Assembly (NCBI RefSeq): GCF_946479965.1
Contig: NZ_CAMLHX010000035.1
Location: 1 to 41,324 of the forward strand
Origin: an uncultured Mucilaginibacter sp.
Lineage (GTDB): Bacteria; Bacteroidota; Bacteroidia; Sphingobacteriales; Sphingobacteriaceae
Reading direction: 5' to 3'
DNA: 41,324 nt
Below the pieces are notes generated by a model. It was given only the letters and a program-made list of their open reading frames with translations. It was not told the origin of the DNA and searched no databases. Made by a program: the position numbers and the translations under genes. Position 1 is the first letter of the stretch; each line of letters starts with the position of its first letter. This document shows positions 21,464-29,477 of the stretch, in pieces.

Positions 21464-23272
21464 CTACAGATTGCTGTTTATAATCTGTACTAAATAGCTT
21501 TTAATATCTTCACGTGCACCTATCGATCTGTTTAATATCTCGCCTTGCTTACCAATTACCATGTGTACCGGTAAGCTGTTGGTGTTTAACTTTTCGGTGA
21601 GGTTGCCGGCATTGTTTAAAACGGTATAATTAAAAGAATGATTTTTTAAAAACTTAGCCAGATTTGCTGTTTTATCTCCTGTAATAGCTAAAAACACAAC
21701 ATTCGGGTTATTTACGTATTGTTTAACAATCTGGTTTAGTTGAGGCATTTCAGCAATACACGGGCCGCAACCTATTCCCCATATATTTAAAACGACGATC
21801 TTATTCTTAAAATCTGAAAGACGTACCAAATTCCCTTTCATATCTGTAGCTGTAATATCCGGTGCCATACTTAAACCGGCAGTGGTTTTATCGGTCCCCG
21901 CCTTTTTTAATGATGAAATAAATTCGGCAAAAGTTTTCTGTTTTACAGCGCAAAGCGGAAAGAGAGTGCGCATCGAATCAATGGCACCACTGTGCCCCAT
22001 TTTATATAAGCGTTTATAATCTTCCATCGCCATATTCAGGTTACCGCTCATGGTATATGCACTTGCGCGAATATCTAACAATAACGGTAAAAAATTTCCC
22101 TCGCTATTGCTGCCTGCTATAATATTATTTGCAGCAGATGCATTTGTTATGGCACCCAAATAGTCTTTTTTTAATAGACAGATCTTTGCCAGATCCATAT
22201 ACATAAGCGGGGCATATAACTGGTAGTGGCTATAATTTAATCGATATTGATGATTAATAGTGCCATTTTGAAAACGTTGAATAGCGACAGTTAACAGTTG
22301 CGTGGCCGAGTCCAGCTTTATCTGCCGTTCTAAATAAATCTCGGGCAAATTGGTCAATTCGTAGTATTGAATTTTATCGGCATCTGTTAGGAGCTTCAAA
22401 ACGTTTTCAAAGGCTGTTAAAGGTATGGTTTCGTCACTTTTTAAAAATTGGATCACATTTCCATCTGCTGATATAGGTGCATTTGGATAATTTATAAAAA
22501 CCGATCTGATTTTTGCACGCACATCGTCTTCAACTGCTTTTTGGCTTACTTTGTAGTATTCATAGTTATAGATGCTGAATGCAAACGCGGTTTGCTGTGT
22601 TTGTGGAAATTGATCTAATAACTGATAAAGGTATTTTTTAGCAATACTTAAATTCGCGGTTTTGGCATTCCCTATGCAAAGTGCAGCTAATAAACCTGCA
22701 TCCTCATTGTCCGGATGCACATTATTTAGTTTTTGCATCAACTGTACAATTTGTGTGTGGGCGGTTTGCTGATCTTTAACCAGAGCAACAATGTTCATAA
22801 ACTTTGCATAAGCAAGGTAATTGTTGGGATAATTAGCTATCTCCTTATTAAATAAAGAATCCGGTTTTTCATTAAACATCGCGTCTATGTACGCGCTCTT
22901 AACAGGCTTGTTATGTTGATGATTATAAACTAATAAATGATGAATTGCATTTGGATCTTCCTTATTCAAAGTATAAAATTCAACCTTAAATGATGCCGCG
23001 TTTGCCGGTAAAGTAAACTGATTGAACATTTTGTTACCCGCTGTAACCATAGTAATATTGAATTTGTTAATAGAGCCGTCTTCCAAGCTGGTCGTCACAC
23101 GGGCATAAATAGCAGCGCTATTGTTTAATGCTGCTGCACTATCCGTACAATTATAACTCAGTTTTATTGTATCGGTTAAAGATGGTTTTTGCGGCGTAAC
23201 GATGCTGATCTGAGCTGATGCAGATGTTATACAGAAATACAAAGCTAATGAGGTAAGAATATTTTTCATCAT
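21464..23272 (-). CDS. Exported TlpA-like thiol-disulfide oxidoreductase with long helical N-terminal region
   Basis: A 602-residue exported protein with a signal peptide ending TSASAQ. Residues about 25-115 form a beta domain. Residues about 125-450 are mostly helical and look like degenerate TPR-type repeats (NYLAYAKFMNIVALVKDQQT; SAYTMSGNLNMAMEDYKRLY). The C-terminal 150 residues are a TlpA thioredoxin fold with an intact C502-GP-C505 (IWGIGCGPC) and cis-proline loop SLPVHMVIG. A periplasmic reductase or sensor role is inferred. It diverges from the LytS/LytTR genes, so the pair may control or sense it. MMK or MK starts are equally possible. Confidence 0.87.
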   Translation of the reverse strand: MMKNILTSLALYFCITSASAQISIVTPQKPSLTDTIKLSYNCTDSAAALNNSAAIYARVTTSLEDGSINKFNITMVTAGNKMFNQFTLPANAASFKVEFYTLNKEDPNAIHHLLVYNHQHNKPVKSAYIDAMFNEKPDSLFNKEIANYPNNYLAYAKFMNIVALVKDQQTAHTQIVQLMQKLNNVHPDNEDAGLLAALCIGNAKTANLSIAKKYLYQLLDQFPQTQQTAFAFSIYNYEYYKVSQKAVEDDVRAKIRSVFINYPNAPISADGNVIQFLKSDETIPLTAFENVLKLLTDADKIQYYELTNLPEIYLERQIKLDSATQLLTVAIQRFQNGTINHQYRLNYSHYQLYAPLMYMDLAKICLLKKDYLGAITNASAANNIIAGSNSEGNFLPLLLDIRASAYTMSGNLNMAMEDYKRLYKMGHSGAIDSMRTLFPLCAVKQKTFAEFISSLKKAGTDKTTAGLSMAPDITATDMKGNLVRLSDFKNKIVVLNIWGIGCGPCIAEMPQLNQIVKQYVNNPNVVFLAITGDKTANLAKFLKNHSFNYTVLNNAGNLTEKLNTNSLPVHMVIGKQGEILNRSIGAREDIKSYLVQIINSNL

Positions 23273-23316
23273 TTTAATTTTTTGTAAATAAAATGATGAG
23301 AGGTTTGATGTTGAAA

Positions 23317-23324
23317 TATATTTG
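23317..23324 (+). promoter_or_regulatory. Candidate -7 box in the TlpA/LytS divergent spacer
   Basis: TATATTTG matches the -7 consensus exactly, 164 nt upstream of the sensor kinase start. A small inverted repeat CCGAC-AG-GTCGG (23334-23345) follows it and could be an operator. No -33 box is clear. Confidence 0.4.
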
Positions 23325-23488
23325 ACAGATCAACCGACAGGTCGGACAAACACTTATACCGTGCAATTAAAACCTATTTTTAATTATGTAATTTGTTTCG
23401 TCAGCAATAAGTACATACTTATCATTTCAAACCCGTTGTTCATCAGTTAAATTATACAGCCATAATGAAATTAATGTAGCTTGAGCCA

Positions 23489-24580
23489 ATGAATTGGGTG
23501 AAAAAAATATGGGATAGGTCTTTTACAGATTGGCGATACAGGGTTTTGCTACATGTTGCTTTTTGGTGGTTTCTGCTGTTTTTTTGGACACAGGAAAGCA
23601 TAGTAATTAAGATCAATTGGCAGCAGCATTACTCAGTAACTATGGTAGGAGCGGCGCTTGCTCTTTTTTTATACTATCCGTTAATTTATTTGATACTGCC
23701 GTTAATAAAAAAGAAGAAATGGATTGCGTCATCTATACTGTTTATTATTTACTACGTAGTGGCAGTTATAATTAGAGACTATCATATCAATCTGGTAATC
23801 AATTGGTATAATCTTAAACAGACTTGGGTGGTTGGCCATGATTTTTGGCAGCAGGTTTATAAAAATCAGTTTAATCCGTTTGGGTTAACAAGGGTGATAT
23901 TTAGTAGTATACCCAGTCTAATCCAGATTATATATATACCCTTAGCCGTCAAGTTCATCAGGTATGCCTATCAATTTAACCAAAAACAGGCGTGGTTAGC
24001 TAAACAAAATACCGAATTACAGCTAAGTACATTAAGAGCGCAGTTAAATCCGCATTTCTTCTTCAATACACTAAATAATCTCCAGTCGTTCATAGTGCAA
24101 AACGATAAAAACAGATCAGTTGAATTGTTAAACCGCCTGGCAGATTTTATGCGTACCTCTTTGTATGATTGTGAAGAAAAATACATCAGCATGGAAAAGG
24201 AGATTGCCCTACTTAATAATTATATATTTATTGAACGCGTGAGGTTTGACGAAAAGGCTGAAATAAATATCAACTTAACAGATCTTGATCCGGCGTATAA
24301 TTTACCTCCTTTTATTTTTATGCCTTTTATAGAAAATGCCTTTAAACATGGAGGAGCGCAACTCCCTGAGGATACATTTATTGACATCAGTTTAGTTAAT
24401 GATGCAAAACAGATAATCTTAAAAACGAAAAACACCTATGGCGCTAAATCTTCGCCGGATGGCATAGGCATTAAAAATGTTTGCGCCCGGCTTGAACATT
24501 TCTATCTTAAAAAACACAATTTAAGTGTCGTAAAAAACGAAAGGTTTTATGAGGTAACGCTGGAAATATGCAAATTTTAA
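23489..24580 (+). CDS. LytS-type membrane sensor histidine kinase
   Basis: A 363-residue kinase of the His_kinase (LytS/YehU) class. Four transmembrane helices are seen at about 20-35, 50-72, 80-95 and 135-155, with little else outside the membrane. A coiled linker leads to the phospho-acceptor motif QLNPHFFFNTLNNLQ (H189) and then an HATPase domain with FIFMPFIENAFKHGG and DGIGIKNVCARLEH. Its last 13 bases overlap the start of the LytTR regulator, so the two are translationally coupled and form one system. Confidence 0.93.
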   Translation: MNWVKKIWDRSFTDWRYRVLLHVAFWWFLLFFWTQESIVIKINWQQHYSVTMVGAALALFLYYPLIYLILPLIKKKKWIASSILFIIYYVVAVIIRDYHINLVINWYNLKQTWVVGHDFWQQVYKNQFNPFGLTRVIFSSIPSLIQIIYIPLAVKFIRYAYQFNQKQAWLAKQNTELQLSTLRAQLNPHFFFNTLNNLQSFIVQNDKNRSVELLNRLADFMRTSLYDCEEKYISMEKEIALLNNYIFIERVRFDEKAEININLTDLDPAYNLPPFIFMPFIENAFKHGGAQLPEDTFIDISLVNDAKQIILKTKNTYGAKSSPDGIGIKNVCARLEHFYLKKHNLSVVKNERFYEVTLEICKF

Positions 24581-25269
24581 ATTATCTGATAGTAGACGAC
24601 GAACCTCAGGCCCGCAAGCTTTTGCAGGCGTATATGGCTGGTTTAAATAATTACCACCTGGCAAAAGAGTGCTCCAATGCAATTGAAGCGTACGAGGCAT
24701 TACAAACCTTAAAAATTGATTTGATTTTTTTAGATATTAAAATGCCGCTTTTGTCGGGTACTGATTTTCTCCGGTCACTAAAGAATCCTCCGATGGTGAT
24801 CTTTACCACCGCATATAATAAATATGCTATGGAAGGGTACGATTTAAATGTTATTGATTACTTATTAAAACCTATAGCGTTACCCCGTTTACTAAGCGCT
24901 TTAGATAAAGTAACCAACAGAGTACAAACAAATACAACGGCCACCCAAACGCAGCAAGCAAGCCATATTTTTATTAAATCAGAAAATAAATTGGTTAAAA
25001 TAAGTTTTGCTGATATTTTATTGATTGAAGGAATGCAAAACTATGTTAAGATCCATCTGGCAGAAAAAGTAATAATTGCAGCCTATACCATGAAGGCTTT
25101 GGAAGCAATGCTGCCGGGCGACAAATTTTTGCGGGTACACAAATCTTTTATAGTAGCTATTGATACAATTATTGCGATAAATGGCAATAATATAGAAACT
25201 ACGTACCAACCTATACCTATAGGTTTAAGCTTTAAAAATGCGGTTTTAAAATACGTTAACAGGGTATAG
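24568..25269 (+). CDS. LytTR-family response regulator
   Basis: A 233-residue regulator. The receiver domain (1-115) has the acidic pair D10/D11, phospho-acceptor D56 in LIFLDIKMP, T80/T81 and K101. The LytTR DNA-binding domain (about 135-233) has IFIKSENKLVKISFADILLIEG and FLRVHKSFIVAI. It is the cognate partner of the overlapping sensor kinase. LytTR proteins bind paired short direct repeats; I could not pick out a site with confidence in the TlpA/LytS spacer. Confidence 0.94.
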   Translation: MQILNYLIVDDEPQARKLLQAYMAGLNNYHLAKECSNAIEAYEALQTLKIDLIFLDIKMPLLSGTDFLRSLKNPPMVIFTTAYNKYAMEGYDLNVIDYLLKPIALPRLLSALDKVTNRVQTNTTATQTQQASHIFIKSENKLVKISFADILLIEGMQNYVKIHLAEKVIIAAYTMKALEAMLPGDKFLRVHKSFIVAIDTIIAINGNNIETTYQPIPIGLSFKNAVLKYVNRV

Positions 25270-25277
25270 TGTTTTTC

Positions 25278-25368
25278 GTCCCCGCAGGGTCTCCTGAAAG
25301 GGACCCTGTGGTAGCACAAGCATTACGGTACGCAGGGTCCCCTATGAGATACCCTGCGGGGACAGAAA
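25278..25368. repeat. Palindromic repeat (CCCCGCAGGGTC family), copy 3
   Basis: The most symmetric copy: GTCCCCGCAGGGTCTC at the left, ACCCTGCGGGGAC at the right. It lies between the convergent LytTR and RepA-like genes, 9 bp after the LytTR stop, where it could also act as a shared terminator. Confidence 0.85.
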
Positions 25369-25432
25369 GTTAAAACTTCGGTGTTCGATATTCAAAATTC
25401 ATTATTCGATATTATTTGTCCTTCTGTTTTTC

Positions 25433-26563
25433 TTAACTTAATAGCATTGAACTATCCACTCCTTCCTCCTTCTGAAACTTCCTTATCAACCTATGAACGC
25501 TGGTGTAATACACATTAGTTTGCGCGGATATGGTACGGACGCTTTGCCCCTGTTTGTGCAGCAGTATGATGCGTTCTTCCACGTCGCGGCGTTGCTGTTG
25601 GGTGTAATGCGCCAGGTGCGTTGCCTCACTGTCATAACCTGTAAACTCAAATTTTAAAAAACTTCCGAGTTTTGTAATGCGACAAAGGCATACGTTAGCC
25701 GCGCCATAATATTCGGTGCCGCTGCGTTGTTTTATCTGTTTTAAATAACGCAGTCCGGCGGTGGTTTGGCTTTCGCCTATAGCAAAGGCGCTGTCGGCAA
25801 AGTTGAGCAGCATTTTGCTGCCCTGCAGATCATTACGTGTTACGGGTTTGGCAGGGTTGCGCTTGGGCGTGTGGGCCAGCACTAAAATAGACAACTGATA
25901 CCTGTTTTTGATGGCTTGCAGGTTACGCATAAGGGTTATGGCACTTTCGGAAGCCTGGGTGCCGCTGCGCAGGCAGGTAATGTTATCTAAAATAAGGGTA
26001 CGCGCTTTGGTGGTGATGATGATGTTTTCGAGCGCATTGTTCATATACTCAGCGTAGTTTTTAAAACGCTCAGCTCCAGTGGCATCGGGGTTAAGTACAA
26101 CCCGGTAAAAGTTGCTGTTAAACGCGTAGCGTCCGTTGGAGTGGCTGCTATACCGACTCTCAAACTGCGCGGCGCTCAGTTCAAAATCAAAATACAGAAC
26201 AGGTTCGGGCGGCAATTGTGCGCCCAGCGTCTCAACCGGTTCGCCGCTGGCCAGGGCGTTGCCTATTTGCACCGCCAGAATTGATTTGCCAACATTGGTG
26301 TCGGCAAAAAGGATACAAAGTTCTCCCCTGTACCAAAAATCGCCGAAAAGCTTATCGGGCGTGGTGTAGGTTACTCTTGGCGCAATCCAATCCGACGCCG
26401 GGCGGATGATAAAAGCTTCCTTGCTGTCAGGTTTCTGATTCAGGTCGACTTCATCTTGTAGTTTTTTCTTTTGTTTGGCGGTTAAAGCGCCACGGGCCAT
26501 GTCGCGGATCAGTTCAATTTCTGCTGGTCGCGATGGGTAGAGGGCTGCGTATCTGTGATCCAT
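25433..26563 (-). CDS. RepA/RecA-like AAA ATPase with C-terminal helix-turn-helix
   Basis: A 376-residue P-loop ATPase of the RecA/DnaB-like RepA group. Walker A is FADTNVGKS (K93, S94), with YFDFELS in the next strand, Walker B at RTLILDNIT (D193) and the sensor strand LSILVLAHTPK. The last 40 residues (LHKQGQSVRTISAQTNVYYT) form a helix-turn-helix. Relatives sit in Bacteroidota plasmid or mobilisation modules and help replication, but no primase, relaxase or integrase is adjacent here. It may be a remnant of an integrated element. The 5' region holds palindromic repeats and the second iteron-like repeat. Confidence 0.8.
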   Translation of the reverse strand: MDHRYAALYPSRPAEIELIRDMARGALTAKQKKKLQDEVDLNQKPDSKEAFIIRPASDWIAPRVTYTTPDKLFGDFWYRGELCILFADTNVGKSILAVQIGNALASGEPVETLGAQLPPEPVLYFDFELSAAQFESRYSSHSNGRYAFNSNFYRVVLNPDATGAERFKNYAEYMNNALENIIITTKARTLILDNITCLRSGTQASESAITLMRNLQAIKNRYQLSILVLAHTPKRNPAKPVTRNDLQGSKMLLNFADSAFAIGESQTTAGLRYLKQIKQRSGTEYYGAANVCLCRITKLGSFLKFEFTGYDSEATHLAHYTQQQRRDVEERIILLHKQGQSVRTISAQTNVYYTSVHRLIRKFQKEEGVDSSMLLS

Positions 26564-26764
26564 ATCTTAAGGTTTTATGCAAGATACGCAGGTTTAAAAT
26601 CACAAATGGTGACACTGTTTTGTCAGTAGTTGTTGGTGAGTGTGAATAGTGAGGGGTGTTGAAAAATAGTGAGGTCTTTTGGCCTGTTTGGTGGTATCGT
26701 CCTGCAAAGGGTTGCACTTCTAAAGGTTAGTCCTTTTTATGAGTACACTGTGGATGGATGGCTG

Positions 26765-26953
26765 TTGCAATCAGGTGTGTTCGGAAGAAATAATATGCGG
26801 ATCAAATTCCCCTCTTGAGAGGGGGCGTGTAGGAATTGTGCGGCTGCAGGGGTGTGTTAAGCCGCTCACATAACACACCCCTACACCTCTCTCTAGAGGG
26901 GAATCGCACCACCCGCCGCTTCTTTTTAATCTTCCGAACACTCGTATGTTGCA
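26765..26953. repeat. MITE-like nested palindromic element
   Basis: The outer arms GTGTTCGGAAGA (26777-26788) and TCTTCCGAACAC (26930-26941) are perfect 12-bp inverted repeats, framed by TTGCAA on both sides. Inside, AATTCCCCTCT (from 26805) pairs with AGAGGGGAAT (to 26903), and GGGGTGTGTT pairs with AACACACCCC. It encodes no protein. It resembles a non-autonomous, hairpin-forming repeat. Confidence 0.75.
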
Positions 26954-27038
26954 AGGCGTTGCCAAAAAACGGATAAATAATAGATTTTGTAATTATTTGA
27001 TGGTCAATAACATGAAAGCATTTCACAGCTAAATTAAC

Positions 27039-27167
27039 TGACTTATAAGTCTGTTGCAAAGTGTTGCATGTTTAAACGCTTAATATGTGCAATTGGTTAA
27101 TATACAACACTTTGCAAAAAAATGCTGTTGCAAGTGTTGCAAAGTGTTGTATATATTTCTGCAACAG
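27039..27167. repeat. Iteron-like dispersed repeat, copy 2
   Basis: Matches 1-128. It contains CTGTTGCAAAGTGTTGCA at the left and CTGTTGCAAGTGTTGCAAAG at the right. On the minus strand CTGTTGCA (27167-27160) pairs with TGCAACAG (27132-27125), followed by CATTTTTTT. This makes it the only apparent terminator for the DPP-IV gene, which ends at 27180. Confidence 0.8.
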
Positions 27168-27179
27168 CGCACGCTTAAC

Positions 27180-29333
27180 TTACCGCCCCCCCGGTGGGCA
27201 ATGCTCCTTTAAAAACATAGTGAACGTAGCTTGCAGGTGCGCCGTGGTACCCTCACCTTCGTTTATTGAATGCGTACGGTTAGGGTATATCATTAACTGA
27301 AACTGCTTATTGTATTTCACCAACTCGTTAATAAGCAGTTCGGCGTTGTTATAATGCACGTTGTCATCGCCCGTACCATGAATATAAAGCAGGTCGCCCT
27401 TCAGGTTTTTAGCATAAGTGATCGGCGATCCTTTTTTGTAGTAGGAGCGGGCTTCGTCCGTGATAGGCACGCCCATGTAACGCTCCTGGTAAATGTTATC
27501 ATAAGTAAGTTGGTCGCCCAAAGCAGCTACAGCTATGCCTGTTTTATATATATCAGGGTACTGAAATAGCAGGTTCAACGTGGTTGAGCCTCCGCCGCTC
27601 CAGCCCCATACTGCCACGCGGGCAGGGTCAACAAAGGGCCATTTCAATATCTCTGTAGCGGCCATTGCCTGGTCGCGTATGTTGATAATGCCGATATTGC
27701 GGTAAATAGCCTTGCGCCATGCCGCCCCCTTAGGCGCCGGTGAGCCGCGCCCGTCAACAGCCATATAGATATAGCCATCGTCGGCCATGCTGCCGGCGTA
27801 TCTTGGGTTTTTACCTGCGGTGTACTTATCCGCAGTGGTTTGCTGGGCAGCCTCGCCATATACAAAGAACACAACAGGATATTTCTTGGTTGGGTTAAAG
27901 TTAGTTGGTTTAACCATCCATCCGTCCATTTCAATGCCGTCAACAGTTTTGATCTTAAAGAACTCCGGCTTGTTTTTGGCCGCAACATTCAGCTTTATTT
28001 GGGTGCCGCCTATGTACTGATGGTCTGGTAGGCTTATTGTCTCGCTGCCCGGCGCGGTATAGCTGTTCTCGAAACCATGTATGGCTACCTTGCCATTTGG
28101 AGAGATATCATAACTATGCGTACCTGGCAAAGCATACGGCGAAAGGCGCTCGGCCCTGCCGCCGCCAATCTTTACCCGGTGCAGGTACCGTTGGGTAGCA
28201 TTGTCAGGCGAGGCGATAAAGTAAATATAACCGCCTTTCTCATCTATCAGGTCTATGCTTAATACATCGTAATTGCCTGGTGTTATCAGGGTCGCTTTAC
28301 CATCAACGCCGATGCGGTAAATATGCTGCCAACCATCTTTTTCACTCAATATTAAAAATGCCTTGCCCTGGTTTATCCAGTTCCAACCTTCGGCGTTATT
28401 GCGCACATCAACCCAGGCCTCGTTTTTTTCCTGGTACACGGAACGTGCCGTACCACTTTGGGCATTGCAGATGTAAATGTTTTCCTCTGTCTGGGCGCGG
28501 TTAAGTTGGAGTAGTATTAACTCATTTGCATTGGTGGTCCATTCCATGCGTGGTATGTAATGCTGTATGGCATCACCGGGCACGTTCATCCAGGTTGTTT
28601 TAGCTGTTGATATATCTACCACCCCTATTTTGCAGGCGCTTGGATCTTCACCTGCTACAGGATACTCTACCGGCACCACAAATGGGTACGGGGCAGCTGT
28701 GTTGTTCAGCATGAGGTAATTTTTGGTCTTGCGCGCATCTATTTGCCAATAGGCAATGCTCTTACTATCCGGCGACCAGCGGAAACCATCGCGCGCCTCA
28801 AACTCCTCTTCATAAGCCCAGTCGAACGTGCCGTTTATCAGGCGATCGGTGCCATCGGTGGTTAATGCTTTTGCCGTACCGCCGGCAACGTCCTCCACAT
28901 AAATGTTATTGCCGCTAACATAAGCCACCTTGTTACCATCAGGAGATAGTTTGGCAAACATCAGCGATGAGGCCGGTTTATCCTTTCCTATTTGCTTAAG
29001 GGTCTGATTAGTTTTATCAAACAGCCAATAATCACCGCGTGTATCTTGGCGCCAAACCTTTTTGGTATTGGTGTTGATCAGGATCTTTTGCCCGTCGGCT
29101 GTAATAGTAAAACGGGTCACAGCTATCGGTTTTCCGCCTTGCGGGGTAAGCTGGGCTATACTTGCTAAAACCGTTTTTTTAGACGCGTCGCGCGCGTCAA
29201 GCGATACGATTTCACTGTTCTGAGTGGTATAATACTGATAGCCGTCAGGTGCCCAATAACGTTGGGCTTTTGTGGTATACACCAAAAACAGGATCGCCAA
29301 TAGCGGCGATAAAAATTTTATCGAAAACTTCAT
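27180..29333 (-). CDS. S9 family peptidase, dipeptidyl peptidase IV-like
   Basis: A 717-residue exported protease (signal peptide to TTKAQ) with an N-terminal eight-bladed propeller. It includes the substrate-binding glutamates in TFDWAYEEEFEARDGFRW. The C-terminal alpha/beta-hydrolase domain (about 480-717) carries the triad S579 (VWGWSGGGS), D656 (HGTGDDNVH) and H688 (NRTHSINEG). DPP-IV removes X-Pro or X-Ala dipeptides from peptide N-termini in the periplasm or at the surface. It is a single-gene unit, divergent from a beta-lactamase-type hydrolase. Confidence 0.95.
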   Translation of the reverse strand: MKFSIKFLSPLLAILFLVYTTKAQRYWAPDGYQYYTTQNSEIVSLDARDASKKTVLASIAQLTPQGGKPIAVTRFTITADGQKILINTNTKKVWRQDTRGDYWLFDKTNQTLKQIGKDKPASSLMFAKLSPDGNKVAYVSGNNIYVEDVAGGTAKALTTDGTDRLINGTFDWAYEEEFEARDGFRWSPDSKSIAYWQIDARKTKNYLMLNNTAAPYPFVVPVEYPVAGEDPSACKIGVVDISTAKTTWMNVPGDAIQHYIPRMEWTTNANELILLQLNRAQTEENIYICNAQSGTARSVYQEKNEAWVDVRNNAEGWNWINQGKAFLILSEKDGWQHIYRIGVDGKATLITPGNYDVLSIDLIDEKGGYIYFIASPDNATQRYLHRVKIGGGRAERLSPYALPGTHSYDISPNGKVAIHGFENSYTAPGSETISLPDHQYIGGTQIKLNVAAKNKPEFFKIKTVDGIEMDGWMVKPTNFNPTKKYPVVFFVYGEAAQQTTADKYTAGKNPRYAGSMADDGYIYMAVDGRGSPAPKGAAWRKAIYRNIGIINIRDQAMAATEILKWPFVDPARVAVWGWSGGGSTTLNLLFQYPDIYKTGIAVAALGDQLTYDNIYQERYMGVPITDEARSYYKKGSPITYAKNLKGDLLYIHGTGDDNVHYNNAELLINELVKYNKQFQLMIYPNRTHSINEGEGTTAHLQATFTMFLKEHCPPGGR

Positions 29334-29381
29334 GAGAATAAATATTCAGTTAATGTAAAAACAAGCTATTGCTTATTTTTG

Positions 29382-29417
29382 GCGTTAAAATTAAGATTTT
29401 ATAGCGTTATTTAACGC
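29382..29417. promoter_or_regulatory. GCGTTA repeats in the DPP-IV/hydrolase divergent spacer
   Basis: GCGTTA occurs at 29382-29387 and again in the perfect palindrome GCGTTA-TT-TAACGC (29404-29417). The spacing and the position between two divergent starts suggest an operator. The rest of the 144-bp spacer is AT-rich. Confidence 0.4.
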
Positions 29418-29477
29418 ATCGAAAACCTAAACGATAATTACGCTATTATAAACCTAATATATAGACAGTTGTTTTGT

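Larger units (their letters stand above)
26564..27179. other. 616-bp intergenic region made mainly of repeats
   Basis: No gene is supported. It contains TTGCA-rich sequence near 26703-26716, a nested palindromic element at 26765-26953, about 85 bp of plain AT-rich DNA, and the second iteron-like repeat at 27039-27167. Confidence 0.6.

Noticed and set aside
20145..25368. CRISPR array
   Set aside because: The three repeats are kilobases apart, internally palindromic and have no spacers or cas genes.
26802..27059. Short reading frames across the palindromic element upstream of the RepA-like gene
   Set aside because: They run through inverted repeats in several frames, have no domain resemblance and carry no start signals.
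1..27167. Composite transposon bounded by the two TGTTGCA repeats
   Set aside because: The 27 kb between them is mostly core genes in ordinary Bacteroidota order (sdh, rng, HU, mutY, ssb), and there is no transposase. The repeats are better seen as dispersed copies.
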